This document shows positions 36,521 through 44,487 of a DNA stretch of 64,000 bases, piece by piece. Within the stretch, counting starts at the first letter, position 1. Every line of letters begins with the position of its first letter. The position numbers and the translations under genes are program-made. Where the stretch lies: contig NZ_JAAIYA010000019.1 in NCBI RefSeq assembly GCF_010894405.1, positions 156,163-220,162 of the forward strand, in the 5' to 3' direction. This stretch comes from Pyxidicoccus caerfyrddinensis (GTDB taxonomy: Bacteria > Myxococcota > Myxococcia > Myxococcales > Myxococcaceae). The notes beneath the pieces were generated by a model. It saw only the letters and a program-made list of their open reading frames with translations. It did not search any database and was not told the origin of the DNA.

Positions 36521-37402
36521 ATGTCCGCGCACGCTGCAGCCCCTTCCCTGAAGGTTGTCCGCCGCTCCCTGAGCGAGAGCGTCTACGCGAAAGGGGAGGA
36601 CTACACGCTGCTGCACGGCGACAGCCTGGAGCTGATGGAGCAGTTCGAGCCCCAGACCTTCGACATGATTTTCGCGGACCCGCCGTACTTCCTCTCCAAC
36701 GGCGGCACCACCTGCAAGGGTGGCAAGCGCGTGTCCGTGGCGAAGGGCAAGTGGGACGAGTCGCGCGGCGTGGAGGAGGACCACCAGTTCACCACCGCGT
36801 GGCTGGCGGCCTGCCAGCGGCTGCTCAAGCCCACCGGCACCCTCTGGGTGAGCGGCACCCAGCACGTCATCTTCAACGTCGGCTTCGCGATGCAGAAGCT
36901 CGGCTACAAGCTCCTCAACACCGTCACCTGGTTCAAGCCCAACGCCAGCCCCAACCTGGCGTGCCGCTACTTCACGCACTCCACGGAGCTGCTCATCTGG
37001 GCCTCCCCGAAGTCGGGCGGCAAGCTGCAGCACACGTTCAACTACTCGCGCATGAAGGCGGAGAACGGCGGCAAGCAGATGCGCGACGCGTGGGCGCTGC
37101 CGCCCTCCGGCGACGCGGAGCTGACCGCGGACGGCGAGGGCCGGCTGTGGACGCTCACCGTCCCGCGCGGCGGCGAGGAGAAGGCCCACGGCAGCCACCC
37201 CACGCAGAAGCCGGTGGCGCTGCTGGAGCGCATCCTCGAGGCCAGCTGCCCCCCGGACGCGCTCGTGCTGGACCCCTTCAACGGCAGCGGCACCTCCGGC
37301 GTGGCGGCCCTCAAGCTGGGCCACCGCTACGTGGGCATCGACATGGACGAGCAGTACCTCTCCCTGTCGCAGAAGCGCCTGCAGGCCGTGTCGTCGAAGT
37401 AG
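36521..37402 (+). CDS. DpnA-like adenine-N6 DNA methyltransferase, orphan
   Basis: 293 aa. Motif IV DPPY at residues 53-56 precedes motif I (LDPFNGSGTSG) near residue 250, the beta-class order. The segments DMIFADPPYFLSNGG, CRYFTHSTELLIWA and GSHPTQKPVALLERI are close to DpnA (the second DpnII-system methylase), so the target is probably GATC. No endonuclease gene is adjacent, which suggests a solitary regulatory methylase. The 118 bp upstream of the start (36403-36520) are AT-richer than average and probably hold its promoter. Confidence 0.82.
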   Translation: MSAHAAAPSLKVVRRSLSESVYAKGEDYTLLHGDSLELMEQFEPQTFDMIFADPPYFLSNGGTTCKGGKRVSVAKGKWDESRGVEEDHQFTTAWLAACQRLLKPTGTLWVSGTQHVIFNVGFAMQKLGYKLLNTVTWFKPNASPNLACRYFTHSTELLIWASPKSGGKLQHTFNYSRMKAENGGKQMRDAWALPPSGDAELTADGEGRLWTLTVPRGGEEKAHGSHPTQKPVALLERILEASCPPDALVLDPFNGSGTSGVAALKLGHRYVGIDMDEQYLSLSQKRLQAVSSK

Positions 37403-37403
37403 T

Positions 37404-37422
37404 CCACCGCCGAGGGCGGTGG
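37404..37422. terminator. Bidirectional terminator between convergent genes
   Basis: CCACCGCC (37404-37411), loop GAG, GGCGGTGG (37415-37422): a perfect 8-bp stem two bases after the methyltransferase stop and 16 bases from the aminopeptidase stop. Confidence 0.65.
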
Positions 37423-37438
37423 CGCTCCGGTCGCCGCC

Positions 37439-39193
37439 TCAGGCGCGGGACAGGATGAGCTCCACGCCCTGTCTTGCAATCGGGTGGTAGCGCTCCCCGT
37501 GCTTCTTGAAGAGTGAGCGCGCCAGCCCGCGGTGCTCGCGCGACGACGCGAGCACGCCATACAGCGGCTTGAGGTACTTCATGCGGCCCACCTCGCCGAG
37601 GAAGGCCTCCGTGCGCGCGACGGCCGGCTCCCAGCCCGCGCGCAGCGCCGCCACCAGCCAGGACACCAGCACCTCCGAGTTGCGGCTCTTCGTGAGGCTG
37701 AAGCGCTCGTCGAGCTGGCGGAAGGTGTCGCGCGGCGTGTCCGACGGCAGCCACTCCAGGTAGAGCTGCCACTCGGTGGGCGTCCAGTCCTTCACCGCGT
37801 CCGCGGAGGGCACCGTGCCGCGCGTGCGCACCAGCGCCTCCAGCCGGCCCGAGCGCGGGGAGGGCGCTCCCGGCGGGACTCCAGGCTTGTTGAGGTACGC
37901 GTCCGCGTCCACCTTCACCAGCACCCCGGGCAGCTCGCGGTCCGCGAAGGCGACGAACTCCTCGGTGGTGAGCGCGCGGAAGCGGTACGTGGCGAGGTAG
38001 CGCCGCAGGAACTCGTCGAACGCCGGCCGCCCCGCCGCGTCCTCCATGGCGCGCAGGAGCAGGTAGCCCTTCTCGTACGGAATCTGGGAGAAGGCCTCGT
38101 CCGGGTCCACGCCCGCCAGGTGCGTGCGCAGCGCGGTGAGGCCGGGGTGCGCGCGGAAGTGGTGCAGCGCCTCCTCCAGCGCCCGCCGCCCCAGCGCCGC
38201 GTGCAGCGTCGCCACTTCCGGCCCGGCCAGCGCCTCCAGGATTCGGCGCTCGGCGAAGACGGTGAAGCCCTCGTTGAGCCAGAAGTGCTCCGCGGACGCG
38301 TTCGTCACGAGATTTCCCGTCCACGAGTGCGCCAGCTCGTGCGCCACGACGTTGACGAGGCTCTTGTCCCCCGCGATGAGCGTGGGCGTCAGGAAGGTGA
38401 GGCGCGGGTTCTCCATGCCGCCGTACGGGAAGGACGGGGGCATGGTGAGCAAGTCGAACCGCTCCCAGTCATACGGCCCGAAGAGGGACTCCGCGGCGCG
38501 GAGCATGTCGTCCACGCCGGCGAACTCGTCCGCGGCCTCCTCCAGCAGCTCCGGCTCCGCCCACACCCGCGAGCGCGGGCCCAATTCCTTCGGCGCGAGG
38601 CTGCCCACCGCGAAGGCCAGCAGGTACGGAGGCACCGGCTGCGGCATCTCGTAGTGCTCCTCGGCCTCCACGCCGTGCTCCTCGCGGCGCACGAAGCTGG
38701 CGGCCATGACGGCCTTGAGCGCCTTGGGCACGCGCAGCGACGCGCGGTAGCGGATGCGGATGCGCGGTGTGTCCTGCAGCGGCACCACGCTGCGCGCGTG
38801 GATGGCCTGACACTGGCTGTACAGGAAGGGGTGCTGGCCCCCGGCCGTCTGCGAGGGCGTCAGCCACTGGAGCGCGCTGGCGCCCGGAGCCGTCCGGTAC
38901 CGCACGGTGAGCTGCCGCAGTCCGGGCGGAAGCTCCACCCGCAGCCGGCTCCCCAGAATCGGCTCCGGTGGAGACAGCATGTAGGGCAAGGGGCGACCGC
39001 TCGGGTCCACCACCCCGCGAATCTCAAGGTCTCGGGTATCGAGATCCAGGGGACCGGCGGAGGCCTCCTTCAGCGTCAGCGTGGCCTCCGCGTGCAGGCG
39101 GCGCGTTCGGAAATCGACGCGCGCCTTCCAGTCCAGGGTTTCCGTCTCAGGCTGCGTGCTGTCGTTGTAGGAGTGTGGGTCGAGGCGCGCCAT
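37439..39193 (-). CDS. M1-family metallo-aminopeptidase
   Basis: 584 aa from ATG 39193; an upstream ATG in frame is possible, but this start fits the family. No signal peptide. GGMEN at residues 258-262, HELAH at 285-289 and the third zinc ligand Glu308 give the GxMEN and HExxH-(18)-E signature of gluzincins. Size and order (beta N-domain, catalytic domain, helical C-domain) resemble aminopeptidase B/leukotriene A4 hydrolase. It should remove N-terminal residues from peptides in the cytoplasm. It diverges from fadJ. Confidence 0.9.
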   Translation of the reverse strand: MARLDPHSYNDSTQPETETLDWKARVDFRTRRLHAEATLTLKEASAGPLDLDTRDLEIRGVVDPSGRPLPYMLSPPEPILGSRLRVELPPGLRQLTVRYRTAPGASALQWLTPSQTAGGQHPFLYSQCQAIHARSVVPLQDTPRIRIRYRASLRVPKALKAVMAASFVRREEHGVEAEEHYEMPQPVPPYLLAFAVGSLAPKELGPRSRVWAEPELLEEAADEFAGVDDMLRAAESLFGPYDWERFDLLTMPPSFPYGGMENPRLTFLTPTLIAGDKSLVNVVAHELAHSWTGNLVTNASAEHFWLNEGFTVFAERRILEALAGPEVATLHAALGRRALEEALHHFRAHPGLTALRTHLAGVDPDEAFSQIPYEKGYLLLRAMEDAAGRPAFDEFLRRYLATYRFRALTTEEFVAFADRELPGVLVKVDADAYLNKPGVPPGAPSPRSGRLEALVRTRGTVPSADAVKDWTPTEWQLYLEWLPSDTPRDTFRQLDERFSLTKSRNSEVLVSWLVAALRAGWEPAVARTEAFLGEVGRMKYLKPLYGVLASSREHRGLARSLFKKHGERYHPIARQGVELILSRA

Positions 39194-39255
39194 GGAGGTC
39201 CGGTTTGTAGTCGGTGTCACGACCCCATGGCGAGCCATCCGGCCATCTGAATCGG

Positions 39256-39271
39256 TTGACTTTCGAGTCAA
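39256..39271. promoter_or_regulatory. Palindrome between the aminopeptidase gene and fadJ
   Basis: TTGACT TTCG AGTCAA is a perfect 6-bp inverted repeat 60 nt before fadJ and 63 nt before the aminopeptidase start. It could be an operator for a fatty-acid-responsive repressor; the left arm also looks like a -35 box. Confidence 0.4.
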
Positions 39272-39330
39272 TCGCCTACATTTGTGCAGTCCTCTCCTTC
39301 CCATCCTTCCCACATAGGGAGCCTTTCAAG

Positions 39331-41709
39331 ATGACGACGCGGATCCGCAAAGTGGCTGTGCTGGGCGCCGGAGTCATGGGCAGCGGCATTGCCGCGCACC
39401 TGGCGAACTCGGGCGTTCGCGCGCTCCTCCTGGACATCGTCCCCCCCAAGGCCAACCCGGGCGAGGACACCTCGTCCAAGGCCTTCCGCAACAAGTTCGC
39501 GGCGGGCGCGCTGGCCAACATGCGCAAGCAGAAGCCCAGCCCCATCGTCTCCGAGCAGGTCTTCTCCAACATCGAGGTGGGCAACTTCGATGACGACCTG
39601 GCCCGCATCTCCGAGTGCGACTGGGTGGTGGAGGTGGTGAAGGAGGACCTCGCCGTCAAGCAGTCCCTCTTCGAGCGCGTGGAGAAGCACGCGCGCAAGG
39701 GCACCATCATCTCCTCCAACACCTCCGGCATGTCGATTGTCGGGATGACCGAGGGCCGCGGCGCGGACTTCAAGAAGAACTTCCTCGTCACGCACTTCTT
39801 CAACCCCGTGCGCTACATGAAGCTGCTGGAGCTCGTGGCTGGCAAGGACACGGACCCGGAGGTGCTCAAGACGCTGCACCGCTTCGGTGAAGAGGTGCTC
39901 GGCAAGGGCATCGTCTACGGCAAGGACACCACCAACTTCATCGCCAACCGCATCGGCACGTACGGGATGATGAAGACCATCGCCGGCATGGGCCCCGCGG
40001 AGATGACGATTGAAGAGGTGGACAAGCTCTTCGGTCCGCCCATGGGCCGTCCCAAGTCCGCCGTCTTCCGCACCACGGACATCGTCGGCCTGGACACCTT
40101 CGTCCACGTGGCGAAGAACTGCTACGACACCCTCACCCAGGACGAGGAGCGCGAGGCGTTCCGCATGCCCGACTTCATCCTCGACATGGTGAAGAAGGGC
40201 ATCCTGGGCGACAAGAGCGGCGGCGGCTTCTACAAGAAGCAGGGCAAGGACATCCTCGTCCTCGACCTGAAGACGATGGAGTACCGCGCCCAGAACAAGG
40301 TGCGCTTCGAGTCCCTGGGCGCCGCGAAGGACGTGGAGGACGTGCGCGAGCGCGTCGCCGTGGTGCTCAACGGCCAGGACAAGGCCGCGAAGTTCGCCGA
40401 GCGCATCACGCTGGACGTGATGGCCTACACCAGCCGCCGCATCCCCGAGATTGCCGATGACGTGGTCAACGTGGACCGCGCCATGCGCTGGGGCTACGCG
40501 TGGGACCTGGGGCCCTTCGAGGCGTGGGACGCCTACGGCGTGAAGAAGGGCGTGGAGCGGATGAAGGAGCTGGGCCTCAAGCCGGCGAAGTGGGTGGAGG
40601 ACATGCTCGCCGCGGGCCGCACGTCCTTCTACGGCGTGGAGGGCGGCAAGGACACGTACTGGGACATCCCCACGAAGTCCGTGAAGGTGGTGCCGGAGAA
40701 CGCGCGCACGCAGCGCGTGGAGTACCTCAAGCGCGGCAACAAGAAGGTCGCCGGCAACGACTCCGCCACCCTGTGGGACATGGGCGACGGCGCCACGCTG
40801 CTGGAGTTCCACAGCAAGATGAACTCCATCGATGACCAGATCATCGAGATGATGAACACGGCGCTGGACGAGACGGAGAAGAACTTCAAGGGCCTGGTCA
40901 TCGGCAATGACGGGGCGAACTTCTCCGCGGGCGCCAACATCGTCGCGCTGCTGTGGGCGGCGAAGAGCGGCGAGTTCGACTCCATCCGGAAGATGGTGAA
41001 GGACTTCCAGAGCGCCAACCAGCGCATGCGCTACAGCCCGGTGCCGGTTGTGACGGCGCCCTTCAACCTCACCCTGGGCGGCGGCTCCGAGGTGACGATG
41101 GGCGGCAACGCCATCCAGGCCAGCGCCGAGCTGTACATGGGCCTGGTGGAAGTGGGCGTGGGCCTCATCCCCGGCGGCGGCGGCAACATGCAGCTGCTGC
41201 GCAACGTGTTCGGCCCGTACGCGGCGGAGAAGGACTTCGACGCGCTGCCCTTCCTGAAGAAGGTGTTCCTGGCCATCGGCATGGCCAAGGTCGCCACCAG
41301 CGCTGAGGAGGCCCGGGAGATTGGCTTCCTGTCGCAGCAGGATGGCATCACGTCCAACCGCGACTTCCTCCTGTCGGATGCGAAGGCGCGCGTGCTGGGC
41401 CTGGCCAACGGGGGCTTCAAGGCGCCGCGGCCCACCCGCTTCCGCCTGCCGGGCGCCAGCGGCGCGGCCACCATCGACATGATGCTCTACGACATGGAGC
41501 TCAACGGCCAGGTGAGCGCCCATGACCGCAAGATTGCCCAGAAGCTGGCGCGCGTGCTGACGGGCGGCGACACCAGCCCGTCCGTCCTCGTCACCGAGGA
41601 GCGGCTGCTGGAGCTGGAGGCGGAGGCCTTCCTGAGCCTGTGCGGCGAGGAGAAGACCCAGGACCGCCTGCAGCACATGATTGAGAAGGGCAAGCCGCTG
41701 CGGAACTGA
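39331..41709 (+). CDS. fadJ: 3-hydroxyacyl-CoA dehydrogenase / enoyl-CoA hydratase
   Basis: 792 aa. The dehydrogenase comes first: Rossmann motif VAVLGAGVMGSGIAAHLANSG at residues 8-28, then HFFNPVRYMKLLELV. The crotonase domain is C-terminal (about residues 490-720) with GANFSAGANI and LGGGSEVTMG. This order (dehydrogenase then hydratase) is that of FadN-type enzymes rather than E. coli FadB. It carries out hydration and oxidation in beta-oxidation. Followed after 79 nt by the thiolase gene. Confidence 0.92.
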   Translation: MTTRIRKVAVLGAGVMGSGIAAHLANSGVRALLLDIVPPKANPGEDTSSKAFRNKFAAGALANMRKQKPSPIVSEQVFSNIEVGNFDDDLARISECDWVVEVVKEDLAVKQSLFERVEKHARKGTIISSNTSGMSIVGMTEGRGADFKKNFLVTHFFNPVRYMKLLELVAGKDTDPEVLKTLHRFGEEVLGKGIVYGKDTTNFIANRIGTYGMMKTIAGMGPAEMTIEEVDKLFGPPMGRPKSAVFRTTDIVGLDTFVHVAKNCYDTLTQDEEREAFRMPDFILDMVKKGILGDKSGGGFYKKQGKDILVLDLKTMEYRAQNKVRFESLGAAKDVEDVRERVAVVLNGQDKAAKFAERITLDVMAYTSRRIPEIADDVVNVDRAMRWGYAWDLGPFEAWDAYGVKKGVERMKELGLKPAKWVEDMLAAGRTSFYGVEGGKDTYWDIPTKSVKVVPENARTQRVEYLKRGNKKVAGNDSATLWDMGDGATLLEFHSKMNSIDDQIIEMMNTALDETEKNFKGLVIGNDGANFSAGANIVALLWAAKSGEFDSIRKMVKDFQSANQRMRYSPVPVVTAPFNLTLGGGSEVTMGGNAIQASAELYMGLVEVGVGLIPGGGGNMQLLRNVFGPYAAEKDFDALPFLKKVFLAIGMAKVATSAEEAREIGFLSQQDGITSNRDFLLSDAKARVLGLANGGFKAPRPTRFRLPGASGAATIDMMLYDMELNGQVSAHDRKIAQKLARVLTGGDTSPSVLVTEERLLELEAEAFLSLCGEEKTQDRLQHMIEKGKPLRN

Positions 41710-41788
41710 CGGCCGGCCGGTATCCATTGACCACTGAATCCAATTTTTCTGACTGCCCGGGTGCCCCCCGGGCAAGGAGACACTCAAG

Positions 41789-42961
41789 ATGCCTGGTCGA
41801 GTCGTGATTGCCAGCGCGGTGCGCACGCCCTTCACCCGCGCGCACAAGGGAGAGTTCAAGGACACGCGGCCGGACACCCTGGCCGCCATCGCCATCAAGG
41901 AGGCCGTTGCCCAGGTCCCCGGCCTGAAGCCGGCGGACGTGGAGGACGTCATCCTGGGCTGTGCCATGCCGGAGGCGGAGCAGGGGATGAACGTGGCGCG
42001 CATCGCCACCCTGCTCGCCGGCCTGCCGGACACGGTGCCGGGGATGACCATCAACCGCTTCTGTTCGTCGGGCTCGCAGGCCATTGCCCAGGTGGCGCAG
42101 GCCATCCTGGCGGGGTCGATTGAGGTCGGCATCGGCGGCGGCACCGAGTCGATGACGATGGTTCCGATGGGTGGCAACAAGACGAGCGCCAACCCGGACG
42201 TCATGGCGAAGCTGCCGGAGGTCTACACCTCCATGGGCGCCACGGCGGAGAACATCGCCACGCGCTACAACGTCACGCGCGAGGACGCGGACAAGTTCGC
42301 CTACGAGAGCCAGCGCCGTGCCGCCACCGCGCGCGAGCAGGGCAAGTTCAAGGACGAAATCGTCCCTGTGACGACGACGTACTTCGACGAGGACGGCACG
42401 GCGAAGACGGTGACGGTGTCGGTGGACACCATCCTCCGTCCGGACACCACGCTGGAGGGCCTGGCGAAGCTGCGTCCTGCCTTCAACGCCAAGGGCGTGG
42501 TGACGGCGGGCAACGCGTCGCCGCTGACGGACGGCGCGGCGGCGGCGGTGGTGATGAGCGAGGCGAAGGCGAAGGAGCTCGGCGTGAAGCCGCTGGGCTA
42601 CTACGTGGACTCGGTGGTGGCGGGCGTGCCCCCGGAAATCATGGGCGTGGGCCCGGTGCCGGCGGTGCGCAAGCTGCTGGCGCGCAACAAGCTCGAGGTG
42701 AAGGACATCGACGTCTTCGAGCTGAACGAGGCCTTCGCGGCGCAGGCGCTGCACTGCATCCGCGAGCTGGGGATTCCCCTGGACAAGGTGAACCCGAACG
42801 GCGGCGCCACCGCCCTGGGCCACCCGCTGGGCGTGTCCGGCGCGCGCATGGTGGCCACGATTCTTCGCGAGCTGAAGCGCCGCAACGGCCGCTACGGCGT
42901 CGTCAGCATGTGCATCGGCGGCGGCATGGGCTTCGCCATGCTCCTCGAGTCGGCGAAGTAG
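41789..42961 (+). CDS. fadI: Acetyl-CoA acyltransferase (thiolase)
   Basis: 390 aa from ATG 41789, with AAGGAG 9 nt upstream. Nucleophile Cys92 in NRFCSSGSQA, His in GHPLGVSGAR and the second Cys in MCIGGGMGFA complete the thiolase triad. It cleaves 3-ketoacyl-CoA in the last step of each beta-oxidation round. Operon with fadJ. Confidence 0.94.
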   Translation: MPGRVVIASAVRTPFTRAHKGEFKDTRPDTLAAIAIKEAVAQVPGLKPADVEDVILGCAMPEAEQGMNVARIATLLAGLPDTVPGMTINRFCSSGSQAIAQVAQAILAGSIEVGIGGGTESMTMVPMGGNKTSANPDVMAKLPEVYTSMGATAENIATRYNVTREDADKFAYESQRRAATAREQGKFKDEIVPVTTTYFDEDGTAKTVTVSVDTILRPDTTLEGLAKLRPAFNAKGVVTAGNASPLTDGAAAAVVMSEAKAKELGVKPLGYYVDSVVAGVPPEIMGVGPVPAVRKLLARNKLEVKDIDVFELNEAFAAQALHCIRELGIPLDKVNPNGGATALGHPLGVSGARMVATILRELKRRNGRYGVVSMCIGGGMGFAMLLESAK

Positions 42962-42988
42962 TCCGCGCCGCACCGTGAAGTGACCGCG

Positions 42989-43012
42989 GGCCTCGGGGGC
43001 AACCCCGGGGCC
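42989..43012 (+). terminator. Terminator of the fad operon
   Basis: GGCCTCGGGG (42989-42998), loop GCAA, CCCCGGGGCC (43003-43012): a 10-bp stem with one wobble pair and a GNRA tetraloop, 27 nt after the fadI stop. Confidence 0.65.
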
Positions 43013-43149
43013 TGTGTCGTTTGCGGTGCATGCGCGGCCGCCCTCTCCGTGGAGCCACGCCCGCCCCCGCTCGTCCGGCCCCTCGGGCGCGCCGCAATCC
43101 GTTTCGAAAATCACCGCGTACCTCCTTTGAAACCCAGGGGGTACACGAC

Positions 43150-44445
43150 ATGGACTCGCAGCTCGCAGGCATTCCTCTCATCCCGGAGAGGAACCGGGAC
43201 ATCTGCGCCGACTCACCCAGGCTGCTGGAGGTCCGGCGGCAGTTCCAGGCGCTCGCCCACGGCCAGTGCCTCGACATGGTCAGCCGCGTCTTCCACGGCA
43301 CGCCAGGGAGGAGGGCGCAGGTCAGCTCAGGGCTGACGGGCGCCTCGGGCGGCCCCTCGCCAGCCCGCCTGCGCGAGGTCCTCCACTTCGGCTCGTACAA
43401 CTACTCGGGCCTGAATGGTCACCCCCGCGTGGTGGCCGCCGCGGAGGCCGCGCTGAAGCGCTACGGCACCACCACCAGCGGTGTCCGGCTGCTCAATGGC
43501 ACGTGCGAGCTGCACGTGGAGCTGGAGCGGAGCCTCGCTGACTTCCTCGGCGTCGAGGACTGCATCACCTACAGCAGCGGGTACATGGCCAACGTGTCGG
43601 TGCTCTCCGCGGTCTGCTGCGAGGGAGACGCCGTCCTGTCCGACGTGCTCAACCACCGCTCGCTCGCGGACGGACTGAAGCTGTCAGGTGCGCGGCTGCA
43701 TGCCTTCCAGCACCGGGACTCGCGGAGCCTGGAGGCCGTCCTCGCGGAGCTGCCCGCGAGCCAGCGCAAGTTCATCGTCACCGACGGCATCTTCAGCATG
43801 GACGGAGACATCGCGGACCTGCCGGAGCTCGTGCGGCTGGCCCGCGCGTACAACGCCTTCATCATCGTGGACGACGCGCACGCGACGGCCGCGCTGGGGC
43901 CGCTGGGGCGCGGCACCCCGGCGTACTTCGCGATGGAGGACGAGGTGGACATCCTGACGGGCAGCCTCAGCAAGGGACTGCCCGGCATCGGCGGCTTCGC
44001 CGCGGGCCCGAAGGCCACCATCGACCTGCTGCGCTTCGGCTCCTGCGGCTACATCTTCTCCGCCTCCCTGCCTCCACCCGTGGTCGCCGGCCTCATCGAG
44101 GCCCTCCGCATCCTGCGGGAGGAGCCGGAGCGGCAGGTGTGGCTGCACCGCAATGAGCGCTTCCTGCGCGACGGCCTCCGGGGGCTCGGCCTGGACTGCA
44201 TGGACAGCGTGTCGCCCGTCATCCCCATCCGCATGTCGTCGCTCCAGACGACGGTGGAGATGGCCCGGCTGCTCCAGGAGGAGGGCATCTACATCAACCC
44301 CATCGGCTACCCGGCCGTGAGCAGGAACAAGCCACGGCTGCGGCTCAACGTCAGCGCCAACCTGGAACAGGAGGACCTGGAGCGCTGCCTCGAGGCCCTG
44401 GAGCGTTGCGGCCGCCGGCTGGGAGTCCTCGCGCGGGACGCGTGA
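43150..44445 (+). CDS. Alpha-oxoamine synthase (serine palmitoyltransferase-like)
   Basis: 431 aa from ATG 43150, with AGGGGG about 8 nt upstream. PLP-dependent fold I enzyme: NYSGLNGHPRVVAAA and TTTSGVRLLNGT near the start, DDAH at 241-244 and the PLP Lys275 in GSLSKGLPGIGG. The family condenses an amino acid with an acyl-CoA or acyl-ACP (serine palmitoyltransferase, KBL, AONS). With a fatty acid hydroxylase and GNAT-like proteins next to it, serine palmitoyltransferase is the best guess. The gap to the next start is 42 nt. Confidence 0.82.
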   Translation: MDSQLAGIPLIPERNRDICADSPRLLEVRRQFQALAHGQCLDMVSRVFHGTPGRRAQVSSGLTGASGGPSPARLREVLHFGSYNYSGLNGHPRVVAAAEAALKRYGTTTSGVRLLNGTCELHVELERSLADFLGVEDCITYSSGYMANVSVLSAVCCEGDAVLSDVLNHRSLADGLKLSGARLHAFQHRDSRSLEAVLAELPASQRKFIVTDGIFSMDGDIADLPELVRLARAYNAFIIVDDAHATAALGPLGRGTPAYFAMEDEVDILTGSLSKGLPGIGGFAAGPKATIDLLRFGSCGYIFSASLPPPVVAGLIEALRILREEPERQVWLHRNERFLRDGLRGLGLDCMDSVSPVIPIRMSSLQTTVEMARLLQEEGIYINPIGYPAVSRNKPRLRLNVSANLEQEDLERCLEALERCGRRLGVLARDA

Positions 44446-44487
44446 GCCCTGGCGCAACTGGGAGACACCTCGAGCCTGGAGTCTGTC

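Noticed and set aside
39268..42204. A 978-codon open frame on the minus strand
   Set aside because: Antisense to fadJ and fadI, which are certain genes; the composition is that of a shadow frame.
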